This document shows positions 36,296 to 46,500 of a DNA stretch of 64,000 nucleotides, piece after piece. Position 1 is the first letter of the stretch, and each line of letters opens with the position of its first letter. A program made the translations under genes and the position numbers. The stretch comes from Persicobacter sp. CCB-QB2 (lineage in GTDB: Bacteria > Bacteroidota > Bacteroidia > Cytophagales > Cyclobacteriaceae), in contig NZ_LBGV01000001.1 in assembly GCF_001274635.1 (NCBI RefSeq), forward strand, positions 3,658,001 to 3,722,000. The letters run 5' to 3'. The notes under the pieces were generated by a model that saw only the letters and a list, made by a program, of their open reading frames with translations, was not told where the DNA came from and did not search any database.

Positions 36296-37701
36296 TCTAT
36301 CTGATCTTTTCTATACTGATTAATAAATTCAAACAAGGCCTTTTGCGTTTTCCTGGAAGGAAAAAAATCCAAAAGGGCATCGAATTTTTCCTGATCCAGC
36401 GAAAGAGCGGTTTTCAGGTAATCGATGGCTTCGTCGTATTGGTGTCCGAGTAATAAATAAGCGGCTGCAATATAGTGCAGTCGCGCATTTTTCTCGAGTA
36501 TTTGCATACCCTCAGACACTTTCTCAAAGGCTTTGGAAAAATCATTGCGCTGGTAATACATCATGGACCAGTGCACATACAATTCCTCATTAATGCCTCC
36601 AATGGAACGGGCTCTTTCAAAACAAAGCTCCGCCTTTTCCCAATTATTGAGCATGCGTTCGGCTTCCGCCGCAATCATCCAATAAACGGGCTTGTCTTCC
36701 GTTAGCGCAATGGCTTTTTCAATAAAGTGTTTTGCCTCCGAAGGACGGTCGGTTTTGATACAACAGGAAGCCAGGCCAAACCAGCCGTCATCGTAATTTT
36801 TATCAAAACTAACTGACTTTTTATAATGGCGGGAAGCCTCCCGGGTAAGCCCCTGATGCTCATACGCCGCGCCAAGATAGCAATAAGTTTCACCGGAACT
36901 CCCTTCCAGCTCCAAAACTTTTTCATAACAACGGATCGCCTTGTCGAATTTTTCCAAATTCATGTAAACATTGCCCAGGTTGAAGTGGGCAGAGGCAAAA
37001 TCGTCTTCCAAAGTAATGGCAAAATCGTAAGCATTTACTGCTTTATCCAAATGGTCAAGCTTACAACACACCACGCCAAGATTAAACCAGGCGGTAGCGG
37101 AAAACGGATCTAAATCCAGATAGTGCTCATAGCACCTCATGGCCTCCTCCGGCCGGTCGACCATTTCGAGGTTATAGCCCAGGTCTAGCCAGACATTTTC
37201 CAGATTAGGGTCAATTTCCAGCGCCTTGTTAAAGTTTTCAATGGCGATTTCGGGTTTTTGAGTGGCCTGCGCAACCAAACCCAAATTATAATGGATTTCG
37301 GCAGGTTCGTGGTGATAGAGCAAGGCTTGTTGTAAAGCATCTTCTGCCTGCTCATATTTTTCAGTAATGATCAGAATCTCCCCTTTGGCGGTCAGTAAGT
37401 CCGCATTGGTAGGGCTCATCATTAATCGTTGATCTAAAATGGAGAGGGCATCATCGTATTGAAGCATGAAGGATTTGATTTCTACCAGCATTAGTTGGGC
37501 TTCTTCCGAAAAAGGAAACTGCTCCATTAATACTTCTTCCAAATGATTCAATCCTTCCTCATGAGCGTTCTCCACAAAGATCTCCAGCAATAATTCACAT
37601 TGCTCAAGACTAAGCATAGGCATGCTGCCTTCGGAAATTTCTTCCAAAAAGGCATTGGCCAGTTCTTGCTTTTCTTTCTTTTTGTGATTCGGCTCTTTCA
37701 T
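36292..37701 (-). CDS. Tetratricopeptide-repeat protein
   Basis: 469 residues, no signal peptide, almost entirely TPR helices. About nine to eleven 34-residue repeats are visible, with the usual A-x-x-x-Y/F-x-x-A-L and L-x-x-x-P spacing (for example A-W-F-N-L-G-V-V-C and S-A-H-F-N-L-G-N-V-Y). It probably acts as a cytoplasmic scaffold. The partner is unknown. The 4-base overlap with phosphosulfolactate synthase suggests they are made together. Confidence 0.9.
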   Translation of the reverse strand: MKEPNHKKKEKQELANAFLEEISEGSMPMLSLEQCELLLEIFVENAHEEGLNHLEEVLMEQFPFSEEAQLMLVEIKSFMLQYDDALSILDQRLMMSPTNADLLTAKGEILIITEKYEQAEDALQQALLYHHEPAEIHYNLGLVAQATQKPEIAIENFNKALEIDPNLENVWLDLGYNLEMVDRPEEAMRCYEHYLDLDPFSATAWFNLGVVCCKLDHLDKAVNAYDFAITLEDDFASAHFNLGNVYMNLEKFDKAIRCYEKVLELEGSSGETYCYLGAAYEHQGLTREASRHYKKSVSFDKNYDDGWFGLASCCIKTDRPSEAKHFIEKAIALTEDKPVYWMIAAEAERMLNNWEKAELCFERARSIGGINEELYVHWSMMYYQRNDFSKAFEKVSEGMQILEKNARLHYIAAAYLLLGHQYDEAIDYLKTALSLDQEKFDALLDFFPSRKTQKALFEFINQYRKDQIE

Positions 37702-37875
37702 ATCTTTCCTTCAGTGCACTATTTCACCAATGGTCCTAAATAATTGGAAAATTGGTGATAACCAAACCCATTATATGAAAAATATTTAATGGATTTCGTC
37801 AAATGTCCTCAAAATTGATTTCTAATCAAAGGAATTAAGGGGAGAAGCGTATAAAACCGCTTCGATGCAAGGTAA

Positions 37876-38847
37876 TTAGGTGTCGAAAGATTGGCAAGTC
37901 CAATCCAGGGTTTCCGCTAAGGGACGGAACTGAAAGTCCAGAAAGTCCATGACTTTGTCACTGGAGTAATAATTACTCTCGCCCACCTGTCTAATCATGT
38001 CTTTGCTGATTTTGGCCTGTCGACCGGAAATTAGTCCAATAAGCTTTTCTATAGCACGGAGGGAGGTAAGTCTTTTTTTGCCAATTTTTTTCAAAGACAT
38101 GGTCAGGCCCCAGCGTTGGCGCACTTCCTTGAAAAATTCCTGATAGCCCTTAGAGGCAGCAGAAAGAATGAAACGTTCACCCAAAATTTCCTTTTCCATT
38201 AGTAAACGGACCACCTCTGCCACATCCCGGACATCCACCAGAGAAATCGTTCCCTCGGTATAGAAACGGTTGCCTTCTTTGAGATAGGCCAGTAATTTAC
38301 CGGAACTTTGATTTGCCGGGCAGGGGCCCAAAACCACCGAGGGGTTTACGATGACAGCATTCAGGCCTTCATAAACACCTCTCCATACCTCCATTTCCGC
38401 TCGCTGCTTACTTAAGGCATAGGCAGATGATCCATCAGACTTTTCTTCCCAATGGTGGCTTTCATCGGTAATTTCCCCTTCCGGGGCATTCCCAATGGCG
38501 GCTATAGAGCTGATGTGAACAAATTGTTTGATTTGTTTTTCCAGCGCCAGATTGACCAGTTGGTGCGTACCCTGAATATTAGTGTGGTACATTTCGGAAG
38601 GGTCTTCATCCCCGAAGGATACCATGGCCGCGGCATGGACAATTTTGTCAACTCCTTCCAGCTGTCGTTCCAGCCACAGGAGGTCCATCAGGTCACCTTC
38701 CACCCACTCTATCAGATGCGCTACATCTTCCAAAAGCTTCATATTACTTTGAGCTCTTTTCAGACAGCGAAGCTGATGTCCGTGTAGCAATAATGACCGA
38801 CAAATATAGCTGCCGATGAATCCTGTAGCGCCGGTGACAAATACCAT
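37876..38847 (-). CDS. NAD(P)-dependent extended SDR epimerase/reductase
   Basis: 323 residues. N-terminal Rossmann loop T-G-A-T-G-F-I-G (5-12), G-D-L-M-D in the cofactor pocket, and the Y-A-L-S-K (Y-x-x-x-K) catalytic pair. It is closest in pattern to dihydroflavonol 4-reductase/NAD-dependent epimerase proteins. Substrate unknown. It lies between the TPR gene and rfbC on the same strand but with gaps of 142-175 bases on both sides, so it may be transcribed alone. Confidence 0.88.
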   Translation of the reverse strand: MVFVTGATGFIGSYICRSLLLHGHQLRCLKRAQSNMKLLEDVAHLIEWVEGDLMDLLWLERQLEGVDKIVHAAAMVSFGDEDPSEMYHTNIQGTHQLVNLALEKQIKQFVHISSIAAIGNAPEGEITDESHHWEEKSDGSSAYALSKQRAEMEVWRGVYEGLNAVIVNPSVVLGPCPANQSSGKLLAYLKEGNRFYTEGTISLVDVRDVAEVVRLLMEKEILGERFILSAASKGYQEFFKEVRQRWGLTMSLKKIGKKRLTSLRAIEKLIGLISGRQAKISKDMIRQVGESNYYSSDKVMDFLDFQFRPLAETLDWTCQSFDT

Positions 38848-38945
38848 AAAATCCGGAGTTGTTGTATCGTTTTAATTACCCGCAGGGCCTATCCCGATAA
38901 GGAAAGGGGAAGGATGCGTCAGAAAAATATCCCGTAAATATCATG

Positions 38946-38984
38946 AAAAAAAAAGGATATTCAGGCCTGGTGAATATCCTTTTT
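38946..38984 (-). terminator. Intrinsic terminator after rfbC
   Basis: Nine-bp stem GGATATTCA/TGAATATCC flanked by A and T tracts, 5 bases beyond the rfbC stop on the minus strand. Confidence 0.88.
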
Positions 38985-38988
38985 GGCT

Positions 38989-39543
38989 TTATAGCCCTTC
39001 CGCGGCTTTGTATGCTGCAAAAGTTGGTAGGATTTTATCTTTATCGGAGATATTGGGCTGTTGGATCAAATCACTGCCCCAATCAATGTTTAATTCCGGG
39101 TCATTGTAAATAATGCCGCCTTCCGCCTCTTTATTATAGCCATTGGTGCATTTATAGCTAAAAATACTGTCTTCCAAAGCCAGAAAGCCGTGTGCAAAGC
39201 CGGGTGGAACATAGAACTGATTATGTTTTTGGGCATCTAAAATGCAGGAGTCCCATTGACCAAAAGTAGAAGAGTCCGGTCTGAGGTCTACCGCAATATC
39301 CAGTACTTTTCCCATGACTACACGCACCAGTTTTCCCTGGGCATGAGGATCGCGCTGAAAGTGTAATCCCCGGAGTACTCCTTTGGTAGAAAAAGACTGA
39401 TTGTCCTGAACAAATTTTTCCTTAATTCCGGCATTCATGTACTTTTCTTCTGAATAAGATTCTAAAAAATACCCCCGGGCATCTCCAAAAACGTCCGGTT
39501 GGATTTCCACCAATCCGGCTATACTTGTTTCTATTACTTTCAT
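38989..39543 (-). CDS. rfbC: dTDP-4-dehydrorhamnose 3,5-epimerase
   Basis: 184 residues, exactly the family size; a cupin-fold enzyme of dTDP-L-rhamnose synthesis for surface polysaccharide. Seen: F-V-Q-D-N-Q-S-F-S, G-V-L-R-G-L-H-F-Q (with the catalytic histidine), V-V-M-G-K-V-L-D-I-A-V-D-L-R, and P-P-G-F-A-H-G-F-L-A-L. Unusually, rfbA, rfbB and rfbD are not adjacent in the window. Confidence 0.95.
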   Translation of the reverse strand: MKVIETSIAGLVEIQPDVFGDARGYFLESYSEEKYMNAGIKEKFVQDNQSFSTKGVLRGLHFQRDPHAQGKLVRVVMGKVLDIAVDLRPDSSTFGQWDSCILDAQKHNQFYVPPGFAHGFLALEDSIFSYKCTNGYNKEAEGGIIYNDPELNIDWGSDLIQQPNISDKDKILPTFAAYKAAEGL

Positions 39544-39790
39544 TGCATCATTTTTATAGTCGTAAATATTGGGAAATAGATTAGCAAATCAAACTGATCT
39601 GCTACTTGACTGTTTTTAGGATTTTTTAGCGGATCGCTGGTAATAGTGAAAAAAATAGGAAAAAGAATACTTTTTCAACCTCTTTGCTTTATTTCAATAA
39701 AAAGTTTTTGTTATCGAGGCAAATTAATCGAGTTAGATCCCAACGAAATGCAATTTAACTTGTTTAGCATACGAACTAAACCAACAAGTT

Positions 39791-42700
39791 ATGAATCACC
39801 AATACTATAAAAATTTTATAGTGCTGCTGATCTTCGTTTTTGCTGTCACGCTTTCTTTTGGACAGGGATCGACTACCTCGAGTATGAATGGTCGGGTAAC
39901 AGATGAAAATGGAGATGCGCTGCCGGGCGCCACGGTTGTTGCGACGGACACCAGGACCGGAGCAGAATACGGAAGTATTACTGATTTTAATGGATTTTAT
40001 CGTATCAATGGGATGAGCGTAGGGGGACCATATAAACTGGAGGTCTCTTTTGTCGGTTATGACGCTTATTTAAAAGTTGATTTATTTTTGACCTTAGGGC
40101 AGACTTTCAAGGTGGATGTGGCCATGGGCGAATCGGTTATGGCGCTGGAGGGGGTGGAAGTAACCGCTTCCGCTGAGGACGATTTTGATGGCAACCGAAC
40201 GGGAGCGCAGACAGTGGTTGGTTCAGATAAGATTGAAGCCTTACCGACAGTGGCCAGGGACCTGAATGATTTTACCCGCCTGACCCCACAAGCGAAAGTC
40301 GATAACAATGGCGGCTTATCTATTGCAGGGATTAATAACCGTTATAATGCTATTTTTATTGACGGAGCAGTAAATAATGACGTTTTTGGACTCTCCTCCC
40401 AGGGGACCAATGGTGGGCAGACCGGTATTTCACCGGTTAGTATTGATGCCATTGAACAATTCCAAGTGGTGATCGCACCTTATGATGTGCGTCAGGGTGG
40501 ATTCGCCGGTGGAGGGATTAATGCGGTGACCCGTTCCGGTTCAAATCAATTTGAAGGTTCGGCTTATTGGTTGTTCAGGAATCAGAACATAGCAGGAAAA
40601 ACGCCGACGGATGACCCTAATGTGGAGCGGGAGAAGCTTTCTGACTTTTCTGCTCAAACCTATGGCGCCAGGCTGGGCGGCCCGATAATAAAGAATAAGC
40701 TGTTTTTCTTCGCTAATGTAGAGATACAAAGAGATGAAACGCCTCAGCCATATAATCCTGTTGGCTATCTGGGTGACACCGATGCCGCTGGCCTGGATGA
40801 CTTGCGACAAGCTTTAATTTCTCGTTACGACTATGATCCGGGAGATTTCAGAAACAATACACAGGAACTGCGGGGAGAGAAATTTTTATTGAGATTTGAT
40901 TATAATATCAATCGCAATCATAAGCTGACCGCCCGCCATTCTTACACCAAAGGGGAGGCGCTGCAGCCTGACCGTTCGAGTAACACCAGTATCAGTTATT
41001 TCAATGCAGGACGTACTTTCCCTTCCGTTACAAATTCTACCGCTATTGAGCTGAACAGTAACTTCGGTTCTAAATTTTCCAATAATCTCATTTTAGGTTA
41101 TACCCATGTATTGGATGACCGAACCTGGCTGGGGGGAGCCTTTCCTTCTGTACAAATTACAGACGGAGCCGGTAGAATTACTTTTGGTTCTGAGCCATTT
41201 TCCACCGCCAATAAATTGGAGCAGGATATTTTTACGATCACCGATAACTTTAGTATCTATAAGGGGCGGCATACCATCACCATCGGAACGCATAATGAGT
41301 TTTATAAGGTATTCAATCTTTTCGTTCGCCAGAATTTTGGGGAATATAGTTATAACTCAGTGGCAGATTTTTTAACCGGAGACACCGATTCTACCGCGGT
41401 GGTACAGTATAGAAGAGGGTACTCCATTTTAAACCCACCGGCTTTAGGCAATGAAAATACCACTTCGGCAGCGGACTTTAATGCGATGCAGTTGGGCTTT
41501 TATGTTCAGGATGAAATTGAAGTCAATGATAAGTTGAAGGTGACCGCCGGATTACGGGTCGATATTCCCATTTATACTGATGATCCTATAGAAAATACTA
41601 AATTTAATCAGGAGACGCTTCCTCAGATTGCAGCAGCGGGTTGGGATGTGAATGGCGTAAAATCCGGCCAGCTATTTAAAGTGCGACCCTTGTTTGCACC
41701 CAGGGTAGGTTTCAATTTTGATGTATTTGGCAATCAAACCACTCAGCTGCGTGGTGGTACCGGAATTTTTAACAGTAGAATTCCTTTGGTTTGGTTAGGA
41801 GGAGCATACACCAATACCGGTTTGTCAGTGGGTACATATACGGCGGATGATCGTTTTTTTGATCCCGATATCAGTAAACAGCCGCCATTTGGTCCGTTTC
41901 CCGATAATCCGGAACCTTCCGGACAGATGGATTTATTCCGGGATGATTTTAAATTGCCCCAGATATGGAGATCCAACCTTGCGGTGGATCAAAAATTACC
42001 TGCTGGTTTAGTGGCTACGGTAGAGTTTATGTATACCAAAACACTGAATGATGTGGTCTATAAAAATTTAAATGTGAGTCCTAATCCTTCAGGTAATTTG
42101 GAAGGTCCGGGAGATCAGCGCCCGTTTTATGATCGTGCCAATAGAATAGACGCTGATTATACGGATATTATTTTGGGAGAAAACACGAGTAAAGGGCATT
42201 CCTATAATATTTCTGCCACCATAAAACAAAGTACCGCTTTTGGTTTGGATTGGAGTCTCTCTTATACCTATGGGCAAAGTAAAGTATTGACTGACGGTAC
42301 TTCCTCCCAAAACTCTTCCCAGTGGAGATTTACAGAAAACGTTAATGGTAAAAATAATCTGGATTTATCATTTTCTGATTTTGATCCGGGCCACCGAATT
42401 GTGGGTTTTGTTTCTTACCGGAAAGAATACCTGAAAAGCATGGCGACCACCATTTCCTTATTTGGAAATGCTGAATCCGGAAAACGATTTTCTTATGTTT
42501 ATGGCGGGTCCACCGTGCAGGGGACTGATGGCACCACCAAAAGAGGCACAGGTCAAATTGCTTTTGATGATCCAGGGTCTTCCACCACAACCTCTGATTT
42601 GATTTATGTTCCCCGATCTGCAGACGAAATTAATTTGATTGACTATGTTCAGGATGGACGTACGATCACCGCTGAAGAGCAGTGGGAGCAATTGGATGCC

Positions 42701-43078
42701 TATATTCGTGGTGATGATTACCTTTCTGAAAGAAGAGGAGATTATGTGGAAAGAAATGGGGACCGCTTGCCTTTTACCTTTACAATGGACTTAAAATTGG
42801 CGCAGGAATTCTTCATCAATACCAATAATGGCAGAAGACATAAACTGACGGTTTCGTTTGATATTTTCAACTTCACCAATTTCCTGAATAAAGATTGGGG
42901 TAGAAAGTATTTCATGAGTTTTGATCAATTTCCTCTGATCCGAAATGTTGGCGGAGAAGGAACCGATCGTCCTGAGTTTATTTTTAATACGCCTTCAGGG
43001 GATATCTGGAATATTGATGATTCGGGTGTGAACGGCGCCAGATGGCAGGCGCAGTTAGGGGTGAGGTATACGTTTTGA
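39791..43078 (+). CDS. Oar-like TonB-dependent receptor with carboxypeptidase-like N-terminal domain (first of tandem pair)
   Basis: 1,095 residues. A signal peptide ends S-F-G-Q. Residues about 30-115 form a CarboxypepD_reg domain (M-N-G-R-V-T-D-E-N-G-D-A-L-P-G-A). A plug-like region follows (I-N-N-R-Y-N-A-I-F-I-D-G-A-V-N-N-D-V-F-G and G-G-I-N-A-V-T-R-S-G-S-N), then a long beta-barrel ending R-Y-T-F, with the terminal phenylalanine of outer-membrane barrels. It is of the Oar/OmpA-related subgroup; ligand unknown. The next gene downstream is a clear paralogue with the same domain order. A terminator follows. Confidence 0.9.
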   Translation: MNHQYYKNFIVLLIFVFAVTLSFGQGSTTSSMNGRVTDENGDALPGATVVATDTRTGAEYGSITDFNGFYRINGMSVGGPYKLEVSFVGYDAYLKVDLFLTLGQTFKVDVAMGESVMALEGVEVTASAEDDFDGNRTGAQTVVGSDKIEALPTVARDLNDFTRLTPQAKVDNNGGLSIAGINNRYNAIFIDGAVNNDVFGLSSQGTNGGQTGISPVSIDAIEQFQVVIAPYDVRQGGFAGGGINAVTRSGSNQFEGSAYWLFRNQNIAGKTPTDDPNVEREKLSDFSAQTYGARLGGPIIKNKLFFFANVEIQRDETPQPYNPVGYLGDTDAAGLDDLRQALISRYDYDPGDFRNNTQELRGEKFLLRFDYNINRNHKLTARHSYTKGEALQPDRSSNTSISYFNAGRTFPSVTNSTAIELNSNFGSKFSNNLILGYTHVLDDRTWLGGAFPSVQITDGAGRITFGSEPFSTANKLEQDIFTITDNFSIYKGRHTITIGTHNEFYKVFNLFVRQNFGEYSYNSVADFLTGDTDSTAVVQYRRGYSILNPPALGNENTTSAADFNAMQLGFYVQDEIEVNDKLKVTAGLRVDIPIYTDDPIENTKFNQETLPQIAAAGWDVNGVKSGQLFKVRPLFAPRVGFNFDVFGNQTTQLRGGTGIFNSRIPLVWLGGAYTNTGLSVGTYTADDRFFDPDISKQPPFGPFPDNPEPSGQMDLFRDDFKLPQIWRSNLAVDQKLPAGLVATVEFMYTKTLNDVVYKNLNVSPNPSGNLEGPGDQRPFYDRANRIDADYTDIILGENTSKGHSYNISATIKQSTAFGLDWSLSYTYGQSKVLTDGTSSQNSSQWRFTENVNGKNNLDLSFSDFDPGHRIVGFVSYRKEYLKSMATTISLFGNAESGKRFSYVYGGSTVQGTDGTTKRGTGQIAFDDPGSSTTTSDLIYVPRSADEINLIDYVQDGRTITAEEQWEQLDAYIRGDDYLSERRGDYVERNGDRLPFTFTMDLKLAQEFFINTNNGRRHKLTVSFDIFNFTNFLNKDWGRKYFMSFDQFPLIRNVGGEGTDRPEFIFNTPSGDIWNIDDSGVNGARWQAQLGVRYTF

Positions 43079-43097
43079 TGATTAATCCATGAACTTT

Positions 43098-43130
43098 TAA
43101 AAGGATCCGGCTCTTCGGGTCCTTTTTTTT
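43098..43130 (+). terminator. Intrinsic terminator after the first Oar-like receptor
   Basis: Stem AAAAGGATCC/GGGTCCTTTT (one G-T pair) with loop GGCTCTTC, followed by a T run. It separates the two paralogous receptors into different transcripts. Confidence 0.8.
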
Positions 43131-43590
43131 ATGAAAAGTATCTCCTAGTCACCTTCGTGTTTTAAAAAAGAAAGGTCTCTCGCATTTGAATTATTTTCAA
43201 TTCTAAAAAAGAAAGTCGATGTGTTGAAATAATATTGAAACGAAGTTAGTTTTTCGCTTTCGATTAATCTAATTGCCAGTAGGACTGATGGTTGGTGATT
43301 ACAATTACATTATGAGTGAAAAAGTAAACTCAAAAGGGTGCTTTATGTTATTTATGCGTTAACATTTATGGTGAAAACAAGTTATTATCGATCCAAAAAT
43401 GTTGAAAATGAGGGCTGAGCAATAAATAAAGGGAGTTGAAAATGGCCAAATTTTAATTTTTAAGCATATTTTATTTTTAAGTCTTATAAATTACGAACAC
43501 CCCAAAATATAAATAATTACTTGTGTTTAGATAAGTTGATTTTATCCATAATATATTTGTGGTATAAACTACTTTAAAACTTAATCGAAA
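43131..43590. other. AT-rich leader between the two Oar-like receptors
   Basis: About 460 bp of very AT-rich sequence without a gene-like frame. It probably holds the promoter and 5' leader of the second receptor. No repeat element was recognised here. Confidence 0.5.
43526..43559 (+). promoter_or_regulatory. Candidate Bacteroidota-type promoter of the second Oar-like receptor
   Basis: TATATTTG at 43552-43559 matches the -7 consensus TAnnTTTG exactly and lies 31 bases before the ATG. A TTTA at 43526-43529 may serve as the -33 element, but the spacing of 22 is slightly longer than the usual 19-21. Confidence 0.4.
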
Positions 43591-46500
43591 ATGCAACAAA
43601 AATTACGTCTTTTTGTCTTGGGTGTCTTTATGATGCTAGTAAGTGCAAAAGTTTTTGCTCAAGGGGTGACTACCTCATCAATTGCTGGGTCAGTGGTTGA
43701 TACTAATGGAGCGGCTTTGCCAGGCGCTAACGTTTCTGTACTTCATGAACCCACCGGAGCGAAGTATGGGGTGGTGACTGATATCTCAGGGAACTTTTTT
43801 ATAAACAACATTAGAGTTGGTGGGCCGTATCGTGTAAATATTTCATTTGTTGGATATAGAACGGTAGAATTTACTAATATACATCTAAAATTAGGACAGC
43901 AATTTCCCTTGAATGCTTATCTGGAGGACGAAGCAACAGAGTTAGCTACGGTAGTTATTTCAGCTGACCATTTTATGGATGCTGATAAAACGGGTGCGAC
44001 AACATCTATTGGAAGTGAAGATTTTAATAAGCTACCAACACTAAGTCGCTCGATGGATGATATTACTCGCTTGACTCCTCAAATGCAAGGGGGCGGCTTT
44101 GGTGGACGTTCCAATAAGTTTAATAATATTACCGTTGATGGTGCGATATTTAATAATGCCTTTGGTCTTTCGAATTCTATTGGAGGGCAATCAGGGGCAG
44201 AACCGATTTCTCTGGATGCTATTGATCAGATTCAGGTATCCATAGCTCCTTTTGATGTTACGCAAGGGTCATTTACAGGTGCAGGAATTAATGCTGTTAC
44301 GCGCTCAGGTTCCAATACTTTTGAGGGGTCAGCCTATACTTTTATCCGAAGTGGTAATTTGCAAGGCACTAAAGTGTCAGATGTAGAAGTAAACAATGGC
44401 GAGTTTTTAAGGCAACAATTTGGTTTTCGCCTTGGAGGGGCTTTGGTGAAAGATAAATTGTTCTTCTTTGTCAATGGTGAGTATGAAAATGATATTTCCC
44501 CAGCTACTACTTGGCGTTCCAGAGCAGCGGGTGAAAGTGATGATCAGTCTACACAAGTTTCTCAGATTTATACTTCTGAGATTAGTCGCCTTAGAGGTGT
44601 TTTGAATGATAAATATAGTTTTGATCCTGGATCTGTTGAGAATTTCGATAAAGTGTCAAAAAATTACAAATTTACAGCACGTTTGGATTGGCATATTAAT
44701 GAGTCTCATGATTTTAATATTAAGATGAATACTTTGCGAGCATCATCTGATAATGGGTCTGGATTAAATTGGACCACTGCTAATTTTGCTTCTGGTAATA
44801 TGTATCGAATGAATAATAATATGACTTCGGTAATTGCAGAGTTAAACTCAAGAATTTCGCAAAAGTATTCCAATAAGTTTCAGGTAGGGTATAATCGTCA
44901 ACGTGATTTTCGAGAAAGTTTGGGGAATCAAATTTTTCCAAATGTAAAAATTGGAGACGGTCCAGGGACCTCTTTCCGTGTTCCAATGTATAACTTTGGT
45001 TCTGAAACCTATTCTGCTAATAACAAACTGGATACCGATATTTTCCAGATTTCCGACAATTTGACTGCATTTTTTGGTCAACATACGGTCACATTGGGAA
45101 CATATAATGAATTTTATAAATTCAGTAATGGGTTTATGCGAAATTATTATGGAGAGTACTGGTTTGATTCTATAGAGGATTTCTCAAATGGGGGAGCACC
45201 AACGCAATATAGAGTGTCTTATTCAGCCCGACCTGATGGGCAAGATCCTTTCGCAGAGCTGTCTGCAGCTCAATTGGGTTTTTATGCCCAGGATGAATAT
45301 AAGGTAACCAAGAATTTTAAATTGTTGGCAGGCTTACGAATCGATGTGCCTATTATTACCTCTGATTTGGCGGAAAACCCCGTAATTACAGATTTTTCTG
45401 AAAGAGGTTTGTGGCAAAATGGAGAGTATATTAATACCTCTGTTGCTCCTAAAACTCGTGTTATGTGGTCGCCACGTATAGGTTTTAACTGGAATGTTGG
45501 AGGAAATGATAAAACACAAATTAGGGGTGGTAGTGGCGTATTTACAGGTAGGGTACCATTTGTTTGGATAGCAAATCAAGCTAGTAATAATGGATTAAAT
45601 ATGGGTGAATTAGATGTTCGTGATGCTTCAGACCTTGCAGGTTACGAATTTAATCCAGATGTGAATTACTACAAACCAGAAGGGGGGGAGGCTGCTCGAT
45701 CAATGGATATAAATGTGAGTGATCCAAACTTTAAATTTCCTCAGACATGGAGGACAAATTTAGCCGTAGATCATAGGTTCCCTTGGGGTACTTTAGCTAC
45801 AGTTGAGGCTATTTATTCCAAAGATATTAATGGGGTTTCAATTAGAAATGTAGCCTTAAGTGAACCATCAGGTGTCGATGAGTTTGGTCGGAATTTATAC
45901 TCGCACAATAGAGTGCAAGAAGATGGGTATACTATAAATGGTGCATATGTTTTGGGTAATACTAATAAGGGGTATTCGATTAATTTGACCGCTAAGTTAG
46001 AACACGAATTTCAAAGTGGTCTTTATTTGATGGGTGCTTATACCTGGTCAGATACACGAGCTGTAAATGATTTGAATTCCTCTCAATCATCTTCTCTTTG
46101 GCGATATAATTTTATCTCGAAAGATCCCAATAACCCTGACTTGGCGAGAACGTCCTTCTTGAAAGATCATAGGATTGTGATGAACGTAGGTTATACCGCT
46201 AATTACTCTAAGTATGCTTCAACTACGGTGAGTCTTTTTGGTGACTTTTCGTCTGGAATGAGATATCATTTTAGTACATCCCGCGATGTTTCAGGAGACT
46301 ATCAGAACAATAATCTTTGGTTTATACCCGCTACTTTTGAGCAAGCGAATCTTGTGGATTTTGAAAAGGATGGTCAAGTGGTAACTGCACAAGAACAATG
46401 GACTTCTTTGGAAAATTACATTAATGAACATCCCTATTTATCAGAAAATAAAGGGTCATTTTCTGAGCGAAATGGCGGCCGATCACCATGGAACTTCCAC

